From Synaphobranchus kaupii (Eukaryota; Chordata; Actinopteri; Anguilliformes; Synaphobranchidae), in contig CM056379.1 of assembly GCA_029718625.1 (NCBI GenBank), positions 51,171,579 through 51,235,578 of the forward strand: a stretch of DNA of 64,000 nucleotides, in the 5' to 3' direction. The notes under the pieces were generated by a model. The model ran no database searches, was not told the origin of the DNA, and saw only the letters and a list, made by a program, of their open reading frames with translations. Shown here piece after piece: positions 33,830 through 44,633 of this stretch. The translations under genes were made by a program, and so were the position numbers. How positions within the stretch are numbered: position 1 is the stretch's first letter; each line of letters opens with the position of its first letter.

Positions 33830-34333
33830 ACTTCGCTGCGCTTCCCAACCCGCACCTCGCTTGATCACCGAGACAGAGTTGGCGAGTGGAGATCTGTGCA
33901 CGTCCACGTCGACCTGACTGGAACCCCGTCGCGACCCGACTTCAGCAAAGAAGTCTTCCAGGAGTCCACGCACCTGCCGGGACCTTGGATCAGCTGACGA
34001 GCTGCTCACTTACGGGATCGGGACTGGCCCTCCCTTTGTTACCGTTAAGTATTAGACACATTTTATTTAACACTGACATCAATTGATAGGCTAGCATAAA
34101 ACTTGTGATACCTAGTTGAAGTCATTTTACTGCTTGTTCCTATTGTTGTTTGTATTTTGTTTTTCAATACGTGCGTTGGTCGGGAATAGCCAATTTCCCT
34201 GACCTTGTAGTTTTATATTGTTAAAACTTTACATTTATGAGACTGATAAAACGAACTAACAACCTAATATAGTTTAGCGTGTCATTAACCCATAACACGA
34301 CTAACCTTTGTTATTGGTGGGACTGTTAACTTC

Positions 34334-34882
34334 TACACTGCCTGGCCAAAAAAAAAGTCACACACTCTAATATTTTGTTGGACCGCCTTCAGCTTTGATT
34401 ACGGCGTGCATTCGTCATGGCATTTTTTCGACAACCTTATGCCACGTCACAACATTTATTTCCGTCCAGAGTTGCATTAATTTTTTGGCCGAGATCTTGT
34501 ATTGACGATGGGAGAGTCGAACCACTCCGTAAAGTCTTCTCCAGCACATCCCAAAGACTTTCAATGGGGTTAAGGTCAGGACTCTGGTGGCCAATTCATG
34601 TGTGAAAATGATTCCTCATGCTCCCTGAACCACTCTTTCACAATTTGAGCCCGATGAATCTTGGCACTGTCGTCCTGGAATATGCCCATTGATGGGATAA
34701 CCTGGTCATTCAGTACATTCTCAGTACACGGCTGACTTCATTTTATAGCTGCATAACGTTGCTGAGCCTAGACCTGACCAATTGAAGCAACCGAAGATCA
34801 TAACACTGCCTCCAGAGGCTTGTACAGTGGGCACTATGCATGACGGGTGCAGCGGCGACTTTTTTTTTGGCCAGGCAGTGTA
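34334..34882 (-). mobile_element. Internally deleted Tc1-like element (CACTGCCTGGCC family)
   Basis: TA-CACTGCCTGGCCAAAAAAAAAG at 34334 and its inverse CTTTTTTTTTGGCCAGGCAGTG-TA at 34882. The 547-bp interior keeps pieces of a minus-strand transposase C-terminus (CCATTGAAAGTCTTTGGGATG codes NPIESLWD-like sequence, then the INATLDGNK region) with stops. The N-terminal half is gone, so it is non-autonomous. Confidence 0.85.
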
Positions 34883-35573
34883 TATTCAGCCGCTACATAA
34901 TTATCATTTCCTCTGATTAAGATTGAATCATAGAACATATTCCTCATGTTATATCATCTATTGTTTCTATTATCCACATATTCGTAGCTGTAGCCAATAA
35001 AGTATGTGTCATTTTTCCCACCCACTGTCGTGTCTGCGTTATTTCACTAAGTTGGGCTCTACTGACGTATAGAATTCTAATTGAGTGTTGAACTTCATTC
35101 GTTCTGAATAAAACTGACCAAACCTCACTACAACATGAACATAAAATAGTATTCCACCATCTGCAAAATGCTGCCAAATGTTCTGTCTTCAATGAACATC
35201 GGTAGCCTACATCAAAAATAAATTTAACGATTGCACTACAGTAAGTGAAATTCACTCAAAATGCGAAAATAACAATAGGGCTATCAAACATATTGGAAAA
35301 ACAGTGCTCGAGTGGAAACATGAACGTACATATGTAGCCAGCGAGACCCAACGGCATTTTAGACGCAAAAATAGTTATTTATAGAATTTAAATTTTTTTT
35401 ACATTAATGCAACAACGCGATGTTAACCAAATGATATTCTGCGTTGAAACTTTTTAATTTGCTTGACAAATGGCCATGGGATACCTCTTCCCATAACGTT
35501 AGCTAGCCTATTGCATTACTGCCGTGTCCAGTGACTGAACTGTTTAACTAACAGGCTACAAGTGAACAGTTAA
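34883..35573. other. Intronic sequence, no gene recognised
   Basis: AT-rich, without a recognised domain or repeat terminus. Confidence 0.4.
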
Positions 35574-36060
35574 TATCGTAAACGTGTCTTTGACTTTGCA
35601 ATAAAAAAACATTCTTGTATGAAAAAACCAGAACATGTGCACACTGTTTGAGTCCAAAATGGAATTATACTTTAGTACCAACCAGGCGGGGTAAGAACCC
35701 ACGTCTCTCGCATTCTAAGGCTTGACGCTAACCAGAAGACCAAAGGGATACAGTCACGTGATATATAGGTCATTTGTCAGTGTCCGTCTGACTTTCACCA
35801 TTTCGCTGTAGTACAAGTGAAATACAAGTGAAGCATTGAACAGTTAATATTGGAAACGTCCTTTGCCTTTGCAATAAAAATACGTTTGTTAATGTGAAAA
35901 TAATAACAGTGTAATAAATTAAAAGTATTTAACAGTTGCACATTGTTTTTGTCGAAAATAAATTTGTGACCTGTTGGGCTCGGACCCCCAATCCTCTGTG
36001 TGAGAGGCAGCAACTGTAACCAGTAGGCCACAGTAGCTTCGTGAAATACACAAAGCCATA
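35574..36060 (-). repeat. Duplicated module with tRNA-like segments (SINE-like)
   Basis: Two diverged units start with GAACAGTTAATAT..TAAACGT-type sequence at 35574 and 35838 (264 bp apart). Each is followed, on the minus strand, by a tRNA-like segment: about 35683-35757 (CTGGTTAGCGTC, then T-arm GTGGG-TTCTTAC-CCCGC) and about 35957-36035 (GGCCTACTGGTTACAG, CCTC-TCACACA-GAGG, T-arm TTGGG-GGTCCGAG-CCCAA). The pol III box-like words fit tRNA-derived SINE heads. Arms are imperfect, so functional tRNA genes are unlikely. Confidence 0.5.
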
Positions 36061-36233
36061 TAGCGGTTTTGTCTGTGATTCTGTGATGTGTGCAGATTAG
36101 TTTGAAGCGTTTTTATTGGGCGATATGCTTGGGAGAGCAGGTATGCGATGTTGTTATCCAATGGGGAGAATTATTCTTTGAGGGTACGGAGGCAGGCAGG
36201 TAGTGAGGGTCTCTGGGTAGGCAGGAAAAATGG

Positions 36234-36262
36234 GAAGAAGAAGAAGAAGTAGAAGCAGAAGA
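36234..36262. repeat. (GAA)n-like microsatellite
   Basis: Five perfect GAA units followed by interrupted AGAAGCAGAAGAA. Confidence 0.85.
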
Positions 36263-38210
36263 ATAAAAACCGCAAAATAATGTCATTTGCAGCTGCAGGT
36301 TATTTGCAGCCTTTGCTGATCTATGTTTTGGTTTCTTTTTTGGCATCATCAGAACGCTCTATCGGATTTCTGCCGCCTCCGTTCCGGTGTTTGTAGCTTA
36401 CCCGACAATTATTCCCTTCACCTGTTTTGCGTTTCTTGCCGGCTATAAATAGCCCAGGATTTCCGCATTTCCGACACTTCAATATTGTCTTTGCTACGTT
36501 GACAAACGAAGTTGGTAAAGGTATAGGAATTTCGGTCGCTCCATTTCTGGTTCGTACGAATAGGAAATGCAGCAAGTCCGGTTAGAAGATTTAGGATTAG
36601 ATTGGTTTTCTCTTTCCTTTCCAATCTTTTATCTTTTATTCTTTTTACCTGTTGCCAGTTGTGTTCAGCTCTTTTGCTACAAGAGCTCTGGCTAACAGGT
36701 CTTTTCTATTCTTTTCCCTCACTCGTTTTATCGAGTTTTCTTTTGTTTCACCACCTCCTGTTACACCTAATATTTTAGTGTGTGAGGTTCTTTTGTTAGT
36801 AATTCTCGCTGTTTATCGAGATCACCTCAGTTTTTGGAGGTTGCTTTGTTTTGACTTGTGCTAGGGAAGTTTTTGCTCCCGATCCTGTGTTTCTCAGTCC
36901 TGGTGCAGCTACTTCCGCGTATTGTGGCGTATCTCTCTAGATACGCTTTTATAAATCCTTATTGGTCGCGTTTCCTTCTCCGAACCTTACACTCCCCGTC
37001 ACAGTTTGGGGCTTTATTGTGTGGATGTGTGAAGTTCTATCTGAATGCTGTGTGGTTACATGAGATCAGAACATACAGAAGTTCATGTTTTTAAGGGTTG
37101 AGAGTCTGTGGTCATTGTGGTTACTTCTGTAGGAAACCCTGAAAAGTGCCAAACTCTCGGTGCTGTATAGGTATGGGGCATGCCCCGCCAAGCTGTAACT
37201 TGGCGGATGGCATACCTTCCATCCCAATATATAATTGATGATTGTTTAATTGCTTTTAGATACAGGCCCTACTAGACCTACACAACGTGTATCTGCCCAG
37301 GTTTTAGCTTCGGCAGATGAACTTCGCTACAGTTATATTTAGAATATCGGGCCGATATTTGCGTTTCTGGACCATACTGTATTGGTAGTCAAGGATGACA
37401 TGTGGCCGATATGAACGACCGATATAGGCATTTTATTATAATTTTTTTACACTGACACGTGGGCGCTCCTAGCACTCCATCTAGTGGTTCTGCTACCCTC
37501 AACATATCATGTGACATGGAATCTTCACTCAGTCATTTAATTTTTTCAAATTTTGGTTATTTAAAAGAGGTTTGTAATTGTTAACTTACCTATTTTGTCA
37601 CTTGTGTTAATTCCCTAATGTGATACTGCTGCTTTAATGTTATGCAACATACGTAGCAACATCGTAAGCAACATGCATTATTAATATCATGTTGGATCAT
37701 GGACTTTAGCCTGGATTGATAGATGAGTAGGCATATTATCTGAATACGATGGTGTTGTGGCGAGTCAACCAGAGTATTATACAACTGCCTCATTTCTTCC
37801 TCCAAAATCACCATAATCATTGCTAGAGTAATTAATTACTTGTTGTTTGAATTTGGTAATTCGGTAGGTCCCGGAAAATGCCAGTGCTGATATAAACTTT
37901 GGCAGCATTGGATTATGGGGTGCCAATACTACTCTTTCTTCTGAAAAGGATAGTCCAGAGCATCCTTTGTGACAGGACAGATAAAAGGAATCGTGAAGCT
38001 CCTTTCCTTCTCAATATAAGAAATTCGACGGGCCTTAGCATGGTTGCCCGGGAAATATTTCCGGTTCATGCAATCTAAAGGATCCTTCTTTGCTGGAATT
38101 TGACTATTGGAATGCAGCCCATACTCGTCCCATGGGTTATTTACTTCCTCAAACTCGCAAAGAATCATGGGTAGACAGAAACATTGTTGACCAGTCCTTC
38201 ATTTCTTGGT
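36263..38210. other. Intronic sequence, no gene recognised
   Basis: Includes short inverted motifs such as GGCATGCCCCGCCAAG and CTTGGCGGATGGCAT near 37180-37215. A minus-strand frame at 37929-38168 (79 codons, contains FTIPFICPVTKDALDYPF) has no recognised domain, though its composition is protein-like. It lies next to the 79-bp repeat at 38211. Confidence 0.4.
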
Positions 38211-38289
38211 TCTAGGGCTACAACCGGAAAATCAACGTCATAGAGGCTAACCGCCTCATCTTACAGCACCGAGATCTGGAAAGCTCCAG
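38211..38289. repeat. 79-bp dispersed repeat, inverted copy of 1224-1302
   Basis: TCTAGGGCTACAACCGGAAA...GTCATAGAGGCTAACCGC...GAGATCTGGAAAGCTCCAG is the reverse complement of 1224-1302, with a handful of differences. Similarity stops sharply at CTAGA on one side and CTCCAG on the other. There are no inverted ends or tail. It might be a retroposed or duplicated exon-like piece, since on the minus strand it reads LYDVDFPVVALE. Confidence 0.7.
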
Positions 38290-40447
38290 AGACCGTGCAA
38301 ATAATGTTAGCCTACCTACTAGCCTACCAAAGATGGTGGATTGTGTTGTAGGCTATATGGTGTATACGTTATAATAAAATAAAAACTTAATTTTAATAAA
38401 TCGTGTAAATGTCCATTTGTTTTAATCTGTAGGCTATGTTGCTTCATGACTAGGCTAAATATAGATTAGTACAATAGCTGAGGCTACAGGTAAAATTTCC
38501 AAGGTTGATGGGCCTGTGAGTAGGGAGATCAGAGTCGGTTGTGCCCTGGGGTTTCCCCAGTGTTTTCACCAAATGAAAAAGAAGCTGAATTTCTGTAATT
38601 CAGTTTTTACAAGTCTTTTACTGCCATCTGCTTGGTGAAGCCATGAATGACAGTCTACACAACATAGCCTATGTGGATTGCGGATATTTTTATTTAATTA
38701 GCCTATACACAATACAAAATAATCCACTGCCTTTGGTAGGCTATAGGATCAGGCTGTGTCTATTTCCGATCGCTGTCTCAGGCTTTCTGTGGACTACGTT
38801 ACCTTTGCGCTGCACATAGCCTAAGGGTAAGGCTATCTTGAAAACAATAATTCATATAAATCCTGATGGAAGTGCCCACGGTGGAAATGGTAGCATATTT
38901 TTCATGCATAGCCTGCCATGAATAGCTGGCTGGTTTTCACCATGCAAACTCGTAACATTAGGTTATCGCTAGTTACCACATCAGATTAACAAAAGCAGGG
39001 GAACTAGGCTAAAGTGAATTTAGTTAGGCTGGCTATGACTCTTCGTAACTTTTAGGCTACCTCGTTTCCTTTTTAATTCTTATCATTTAGCCTATAATCC
39101 CCAAACACAGAGAACTAGGAAATATCGCTATCTAACCTGGTAACTGCCTTACAACCAAAATCACAGACAATTTAGCATTTTCAGTTCAGAGTTTTGGCAG
39201 GGTTTTTGCGTAACCGCACAAAAATGATAATGTAAACGGATGCAAAAGGTGTAAAAGGTTTCTGAAAATGTAAAGTTTTACCTTATTCACATCTTTGACT
39301 CACTGTTTTTCAATAGGTGTTTTCATATTAATTTCATATTCATATTCATTGCCCATAATTTATGAATTCTAAAAACAAATTAACTTAATAATAAATGGTA
39401 AAAGGGTCTTCTTTAATTTAAGCCAGACATCTGGTGTCATAAAGCTTTAAACAGACCAATACAAAACAGTGAAATAGGCAAAATTAAGCCTCTACACAAA
39501 GCAGTTACATTCATTTAAAAAATGCCTTTGTTTAGACTATATTGCTGATGTAAGTGTTACATAAAACCCATGTTACGGGGTAGCAAATTGTGTTTAATCA
39601 GCCTTTTTTGCTCATTGTATGCCTTTTTTATTTTTATATATTAAAAATAACGATTATAGAGAACCCACGCTCTCACATTGTCCTATTTCTCATTATGTGG
39701 ACGTTATGCTGTTTTGTACATGTTTGTGGCCTATATTTTCATTAAAATTCTTAACATACATCTCTAAAACTTAAATGATTCATAATTTGTAAGGTCATTT
39801 AATTATTTATTTATACAGTGGTCACAATCTCCGCGAAACCGGACGGGAATGGAACACATCCTCTGTGGGATTGGGCTGGAATGGTCAGAAATGTTGCGGA
39901 TTTTACGTTGTTTGACACGTGGCTTGACAAAAAAGTTCTATCTGGCAGAGGACTGAAGTTTTGTGCGAGAAAACGTCGAGATAAACTGGTGGCCCTACTC
40001 ATAATGTATCCGTAATTATATAATTAGTCACGTCTGCTGAGTATGCCTACAGGCACACCTGCAGGATAACTGCTCGGCATATACGCAGATACTGTGCTGC
40101 TGCTCTGTCGATGCTGTAGTATTTACTGTTCATAACCACTTTGAAATCCCAAGGCTTGCTTTTAATGCCCATCATCTTAGAATCTCTGTTGATCTTGGAT
40201 TTCCGAGGTTAATGTCTGAACACTTCCAAGTTGTTGTTACGAGCAAGCAAGTCGATAATTCCCATATGTCACGAACGCAGCATAAGCCCCCCTAACTTCT
40301 GGGGTTGTGCTATGCTAATAAACCAATTGTACAATTACAATTTACAAACTTTTGGCAGATGCTTTTAGTCTAAGCAATTTACAAAAGCACATTTTACATG
40401 GACTGCAAACACCACCACACCTATAGATAGGTAAAGTTTCTTCATAT
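38290..40447. other. Intronic sequence, no gene recognised
   Basis: AT-rich DNA. A plus-strand frame at 39818-40015 (65 codons, WDWAGMVRNVADFTLFDTWL) has no domain I can name and no clear splice context. No RNA gene was seen. Confidence 0.4.
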
Positions 40448-40510
40448 CAGGGATCTCAAACTCCTGGAGGGCCACTGTGTCTGCTGGTTTTTGATGCGTT
40501 TCTGCACTTA

Positions 40511-41725
40511 CAGACCTACTCAGAAATTTAGGTTGCTAAACAACAAAAATTATGTGCATGGTAACTAAGTACAAGATCATGGTTCGCATAGTTTTTTTTA
40601 CTGTATCAGCTGCAATACAACACGACAAAACCATTTCCAAGGCATGGTTTATTTGATGGTTTAATATGTTAGCTAACTATTCTTTTCAATATATTATCCG
40701 ACGAGTGAGCACAAAAGTAAAAACGACGAGTGAGTGATGAGTTCATTTCCATGATGATGAGCTGCGCCAGGACTACAGAAACCAAAACTAAAGAAGAAGA
40801 ATTAAATGCGGAAGACAAAAAGGTGAACAAGGAAGTAGCGACAGACCAACATGCTACACTCTCCGTTCCCTCTCAGTCCCCATCCTCACGTTTCTTGTCT
40901 TGTTTTTACGTTTCCCTGTCTGTCTTCCTTGTTGTGCAGGCTGGGCGTGGTTTCCCTGATTGTTTTGCCTATTTCACCCTCGCTATTGCTCTGCCTATCA
41001 CATTCCTTTCCCCGTTTGCATTCCTCACGCCTTTGTCTCCGCTCAATCACTCTCGCATACATTCTCACGCTGCAATCACTCATTAGCTCATTGACTTCAC
41101 TATATATTCTCCCATTGTTCTTTGTCTGGTGCCAGTTTGTTAAGTCTTGTTCGTTGTAACTCTGGTCTTGTCTAGTTTTGGAATCTAAGTCACAGTCTTG
41201 CTGAACTAACGTTTCACAGTCTCGTTATGTCTTGTTGAAATTAACGCTTGGTCTGATATTCTGCTTTACCCGCCAGCCTGCAGCCTCCTGCCTGTTCCAC
41301 GCCATGCATCCCTGTCTCCCGCATCCCGCTCTCCCTCTGCTACGCTAACCCAGGATTCAGCCACTGTCCAGCCCCTTTGCCTGCTCCCCACTCCTGCTCT
41401 GCCCCCCTGTTCTCGCCAACCCAGGATTCAGCCCCTCTCCCTTTTCTCCCTATACTTCCGGAGTTTTTGGCGAAGTAATAAACGCTCCGCACGAGCATTA
41501 TTGTATTTCTGTCTCGGAGTCGTGCATTTGAGTCCAGTCCCTACCCAGATCCTTAACACAACACTCATTTTAAATACTATTTTCCCTTTTGAAGTGCTTT
41601 TCATGAGGATCTTTATCGTTATTTTTAATAGGATAATAATTCTATACTATAGTACCATATCTTCATCTTTTTGCTCGTTGTAAGCGATTAGCATTTTTTA
41701 GCAACTAAAATTACTGAGTGTGCCT
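40511..41725. mobile_element. Non-autonomous DNA element with TTA duplication, carrying a solo LTR
   Basis: The left end AGACCTACTCAGAAATTT...GTTGCTAAA pairs with the right end TTTAGCAAC-like ...AAAATTACTGAGTGTGCCT. TTA occurs on both sides (40508-40510 and 41726-41728), and the host MITE would carry one TTA there. A 3-bp TWA duplication suits PIF/Harbinger or a related group. Subtracting the LTR leaves about 0.5 kb without coding sequence. A fragment of the same family lies at 29275-29530. Confidence 0.65.
40852..41558 (+). mobile_element. Solo LTR
   Basis: The 707-bp segment begins TGCTACAC and ends CTTAACA (TG...CA) and is flanked by CAACA at 40847-40851 and 41559-41563. It includes a TATATATTC box-like motif at 41101 and AATAAACGCTCCGC (41478) followed by TGTCTCGGAGTCGTGCATTT. 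These are positioned like promoter, poly(A) signal and R/U5 of a teleost Gypsy-type LTR. The long proline- and serine-rich frame through it is not a gene. Confidence 0.8.
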
Positions 41726-41748
41726 TTAAGTGCTTACTTTAAGTCATT

Positions 41749-42283
41749 GGGCCTCATTCATGAAACGTGAGCAGAACTAATTTGTACGTAAATCGTTCGT
41801 ATTAGCAAATTCGGCCGTATTTTGGCATTCATCAACAATTGCAACCCTGGCTACAGACATGTAAGCTACTTTAAAGGAAATTTCGTTCATTGGTTAAATG
41901 TGTGTTTTAATTAGCATAGTCTATGTAAGGTCATGTAGAATTCAAATTTTTTGCAATTTAGAAAAAATAGTAGGCTACTGGGAGCATTCATTAGCCTACG
42001 TTATGGGTCTAATTAAACAGCTTCATAGCCTACAATTGATTAATAGGTGTAATCTAAAGTGTTTGCTTTATACAATCATAATTTATTCCGTTTGCAATGT
42101 GTAGTTCAAAGGCTACATTTAATCTTGTGAATTTACACGTGGTCCCGAGCAGGTGTAAAATTTGTTAGTACGTGCGAACAAATCTCAGATACAAATACGT
42201 TGATGAATGACAAAATACGGCCAAATTTGCTAATACGATTTACGTACAAATTCGTTCTGCTCACGTTTCATGAATGATGCCCC
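41749..42283. mobile_element. Harbinger-type MITE (CATTCATGAAACGTGAGCAGAA ends)
   Basis: GGGCCTCATTCATGAAACGT at 41749 pairs with ACGTTTCATGAATGATGCCCC ending at 42283. The inverted arms continue inward (AATTTGTACGTAAATCG, TTAGCAAATT.GGCCGTATTTT) for about 80 bp. The interior is AT-rich with no conserved gene. Terminal style fits teleost Harbinger MITEs. The duplication at the edges is unclear because adjacent host sequence was deleted. Confidence 0.75.
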
Positions 42284-42437
42284 TTGTTTCAAAGGCCTAA
42301 ATTTGATTGAAAGGAAATCACAAAAACCAGCAGAGACTGTAACCTTCCAGGAGTTTGAGACCCTGAGCCCAGATGGTCACATGCTTGAGATTTGATTGAG
42401 ATTTTCTCTCGGTCTTAACTATAATATATCCACACAG

Positions 42438-42530
42438 ATATACACGTGTCACTGGCTGGACCAGGACCACATTTTGGCAGGTGGTAGCCAGTCAAACATG
42501 CTGAGAGTCATCGACCGCCAAACGTTGCTG
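42438..42530 (+). CDS. WD40-repeat protein, internal exon
   Basis: The acceptor ATATCCACACAG ends at 42437 and the donor GTGAGT starts at 42531. The 31 codons in phase 0 read IYTCHWLDQDHILAGGSQSN and MLRVIDRQTLL. This is a WD40 blade: hydrophobic strand, HILAGGSQ turn, MLRVIDR strand d. It joins in frame to the exon 27.8 kb upstream (…GQSR) and the terminal exon at 45529. The exon lies just before the element at 42581. Confidence 0.8.
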
Positions 42531-43667
42531 GTGAGTAGACTGAGTGAATAGGTACATTTCCCTTTCCTATGTCTCAGGTTCAGTAGCGGCAGCTGAGCTG
42601 AAAATTGACCAGGCGGGAAATTTCCCCTTCAACTGATTATTGGTCTGTTTTCAGTCATTTTCCTTGATTAACAATACATTACATTACATTACATTACAGT
42701 CATTTAGCAGATGCTTTTATCCAAAGCGACATACAATAAGTGCATACAGAAACATCATCGAAGTCACTACAGAACAGATAGACAAAGCACATCCTTCCCA
42801 TAACGTAGCAGCTATCCCTAGTAATGAACGTTGAATGTAGTTCACAGTAAGTTGTGGGTAAATCAGCTATACTACACTTCTATTCTAAATACTATTATAA
42901 ACTATAACAAACAGACAAGAAAACACAGGGAACTAGTACCATGAGGTCCTAGATTACAATATCAGTCAAGGTGGAGTCTGAAGAGGTGTGTCTTCAGGCC
43001 ACGACGGAACGCAGGCAGGGTTAGAGTAGAACGTAGGGGAACGGGGAGTTAATTCCACCACTGAGGAACTACGGTGGAAAAGCTCCGCAGTCGGAACGAG
43101 TGAGAGCCATTGACACAGAGGGGGGGAAGTGCGAGTCGCCCTGCTGTAGAAGAGCGAAGTGGTCAAGCAGGAACATAGTTCTGGATTAAGTCCTGCAGGT
43201 AGGCGGGGCCTGTCCTATTGGCTGCAGTGTAGGCCAGGGTCAGAACTTTGAACCTGATCCTGGCTGCAACTGGCAGCCAGTGGAGTGACCTCAGCAGGGG
43301 GGTTACATGGGAAAATTTCAGAAAATTTTCAGGCAGCTGCATTCTGGATCAGTTGAAGAGGCAGAATGGCGCAGGCTGGTAGGCTTGCGAGCAGGGAGGT
43401 GACCATGGTCTGGACAAGAAGCTGGGTGGAGTAGGTGGTCAGGTACGGTCAAATCCTCCTGATGTTGTACAGGAGGAACCTGCAGGACCATGCCGTCGCC
43501 CTGATGTGCTCTTTGAAGTCCAGCTGGTCGTCCAGGACCACCCCCAGGTTCCTTGCAGTGCGGGAGGCAGCCACCATGGTCCCGTCAACGGTGATGGAGA
43601 GGTCATGTAGTGGGGAGGCCTTGTATGGCATGAAGAGGAGCTCTGTCTTGTCAAGGTTGAGCTTCAG

Positions 43668-44633
43668 GAGCCGGTTGCACCAACAGGGCTTAACTAAGAC
43701 GGTCTTAACTGCTAAATAGGTCGTAGCTAAGACCCATGTTTAGAGAGGACTTTACGCCCATTGCACCAACCAAAGTTACGCCTAGGCGCAACTAAGACCA
43801 GTCGTAGTAGTGCGCGTCCATGTGAAAACATAACAGTTGCTAAGTAGCGTCCGTTGCTAAGCAAAATTGTTCGCGTTGGTATGCGCGGGTAAAATATTGC
43901 CGGCTAATCTGCTAACGTTAACCTGCTAACCTCAAATTTGCAACAATGGACCAAAAAAAAAGAAAAAGCAACTTTACTGATAGTGAAATTAGAAAATTAA
44001 TTGAAATGTATAGCCAGCATAAAACGACACTGACGGCTAAACATAGCAATGTTATTACAAATAATTAAAAAAACAGTCAACGTGGAAAACAATAACAGAT
44101 GCAATAAACCAACTTACGGATTCGGGGGGACAGCGAACTGTAGAGGACGTCAGAAAAAAGTGGAAGGACCTTGTTAGTAAGGCGAGAAAGGACGTGTCAG
44201 CCCGTAAAAGTCATCCAACGGGCGGGGGTCCCCCACCGAAAATATACATCTACAGTGACATCATTGTTGATGTGTTTGGCGAGGATTCCCCAACTTTCAC
44301 TGGCCTGGTTGGAGTGGACAGCAGTGACTGCCAACAGCCTACAGAGGGGGGTGTTTATGCCACATCTACTCCGAGCGATGACACTTTCATTGAAAGTGAT
44401 ATGATAGACCAGGCGCGCCATTGCGATGAACTATGTTATTATTTACATCCGTAACCATAGAAACGTTCTAAAATTAGATTTACGCCTGCTATCGGGTAGG
44501 CGTAGAATTTACGCCCGGTCTTAGTGAAAATAGTGTTTACGACCAGTTGGTGCAACGGTCTTAAAGTTACGCCCAGAAAGTTACGACCGATTTAACTAAG
44601 ACCAGGCTTACGCCCTGTTGGTGCAACCGGCCC
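43668..44633 (+). mobile_element. PIF/Harbinger-type element with Myb-like gene
   Basis: The ends are GCCGGTTGCACCAACAGGGC (43670) and its exact inverse ending at 44631, with further inverted words (TTAACTAAGAC). Removing it restores LINE sequence GAGCTTCAGGTGATGGGT, so the insertion is proven; the duplication is short (2-4 bp, not resolvable because the junction bases repeat). It contains a Myb/SANT-like DNA-binding protein remnant but no DDE transposase in about 1 kb. Confidence 0.85.
43946..44454 (+). pseudogene. Harbinger Myb/SANT-like DNA-binding protein, frameshifted
   Basis: From ATG 43946: MDQKKRKSNFTDSEIRKLIE, then a stop near 44065. In the shifted frame it continues QSTWKTITDAINQLTDSGGQ, TVEDVRKKWKDLVSKARK and a PTGGGPPP segment. 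The pattern (FT..E...L......L.....W..I...N......R....V..KW.D) is the trihelix Myb-like domain carried by PIF/Harbinger elements, which partners the transposase and binds element ends. The frame runs to 44454 with an acidic tail. One indel breaks it. Confidence 0.75.

Larger units (their letters stand above)
40448..42365. mobile_element. hAT-type MITE copy split by two later insertions
   Basis: The left part 40448-40510 (CAGGGATCTCAAACTCCTGG) and right part 42284-42365 (ending CAGGAGTTTGAGACCCTG) are halves of the same MITE family as 16202-16391. The middle part, AAGTGCTTACTTTAAGTCAT at 41729-41748, is also family sequence. The intervening DNA is an element at 40511-41725 and a Harbinger-type MITE at 41749-42283. 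No 8-bp duplication is visible at its outer edges any more. Confidence 0.8.

Noticed and set aside
33647..34009. 120-codon minus-strand frame
   Set aside because: It overlaps the 57-bp duplication and a GC-richer, leader-like region; no recognisable domain.
35957..36035. Functional tRNA-Val-like gene on the minus strand
   Set aside because: The T-arm and an anticodon-like loop (CAC) are present, but the acceptor stem does not pair and the T-loop is 8 nt. A SINE-type or pseudogene origin is more likely.
36652..37094. Hydrophobic plus-strand frames as membrane proteins
   Set aside because: T-rich sequence gives Phe/Leu/Ser-rich frames by composition. No start context, splice sites or family match was seen.
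39818..40015. 65-codon plus-strand frame as a possible exon
   Set aside because: Protein-like composition but no domain and no acceptor/donor in fitting phase for the WD40 gene.
40730..41159. Pro/Ser/His-rich plus-strand frames of about 100 codons
   Set aside because: They overlap a solo LTR with a pyrimidine-rich strand; no domain or splice context.
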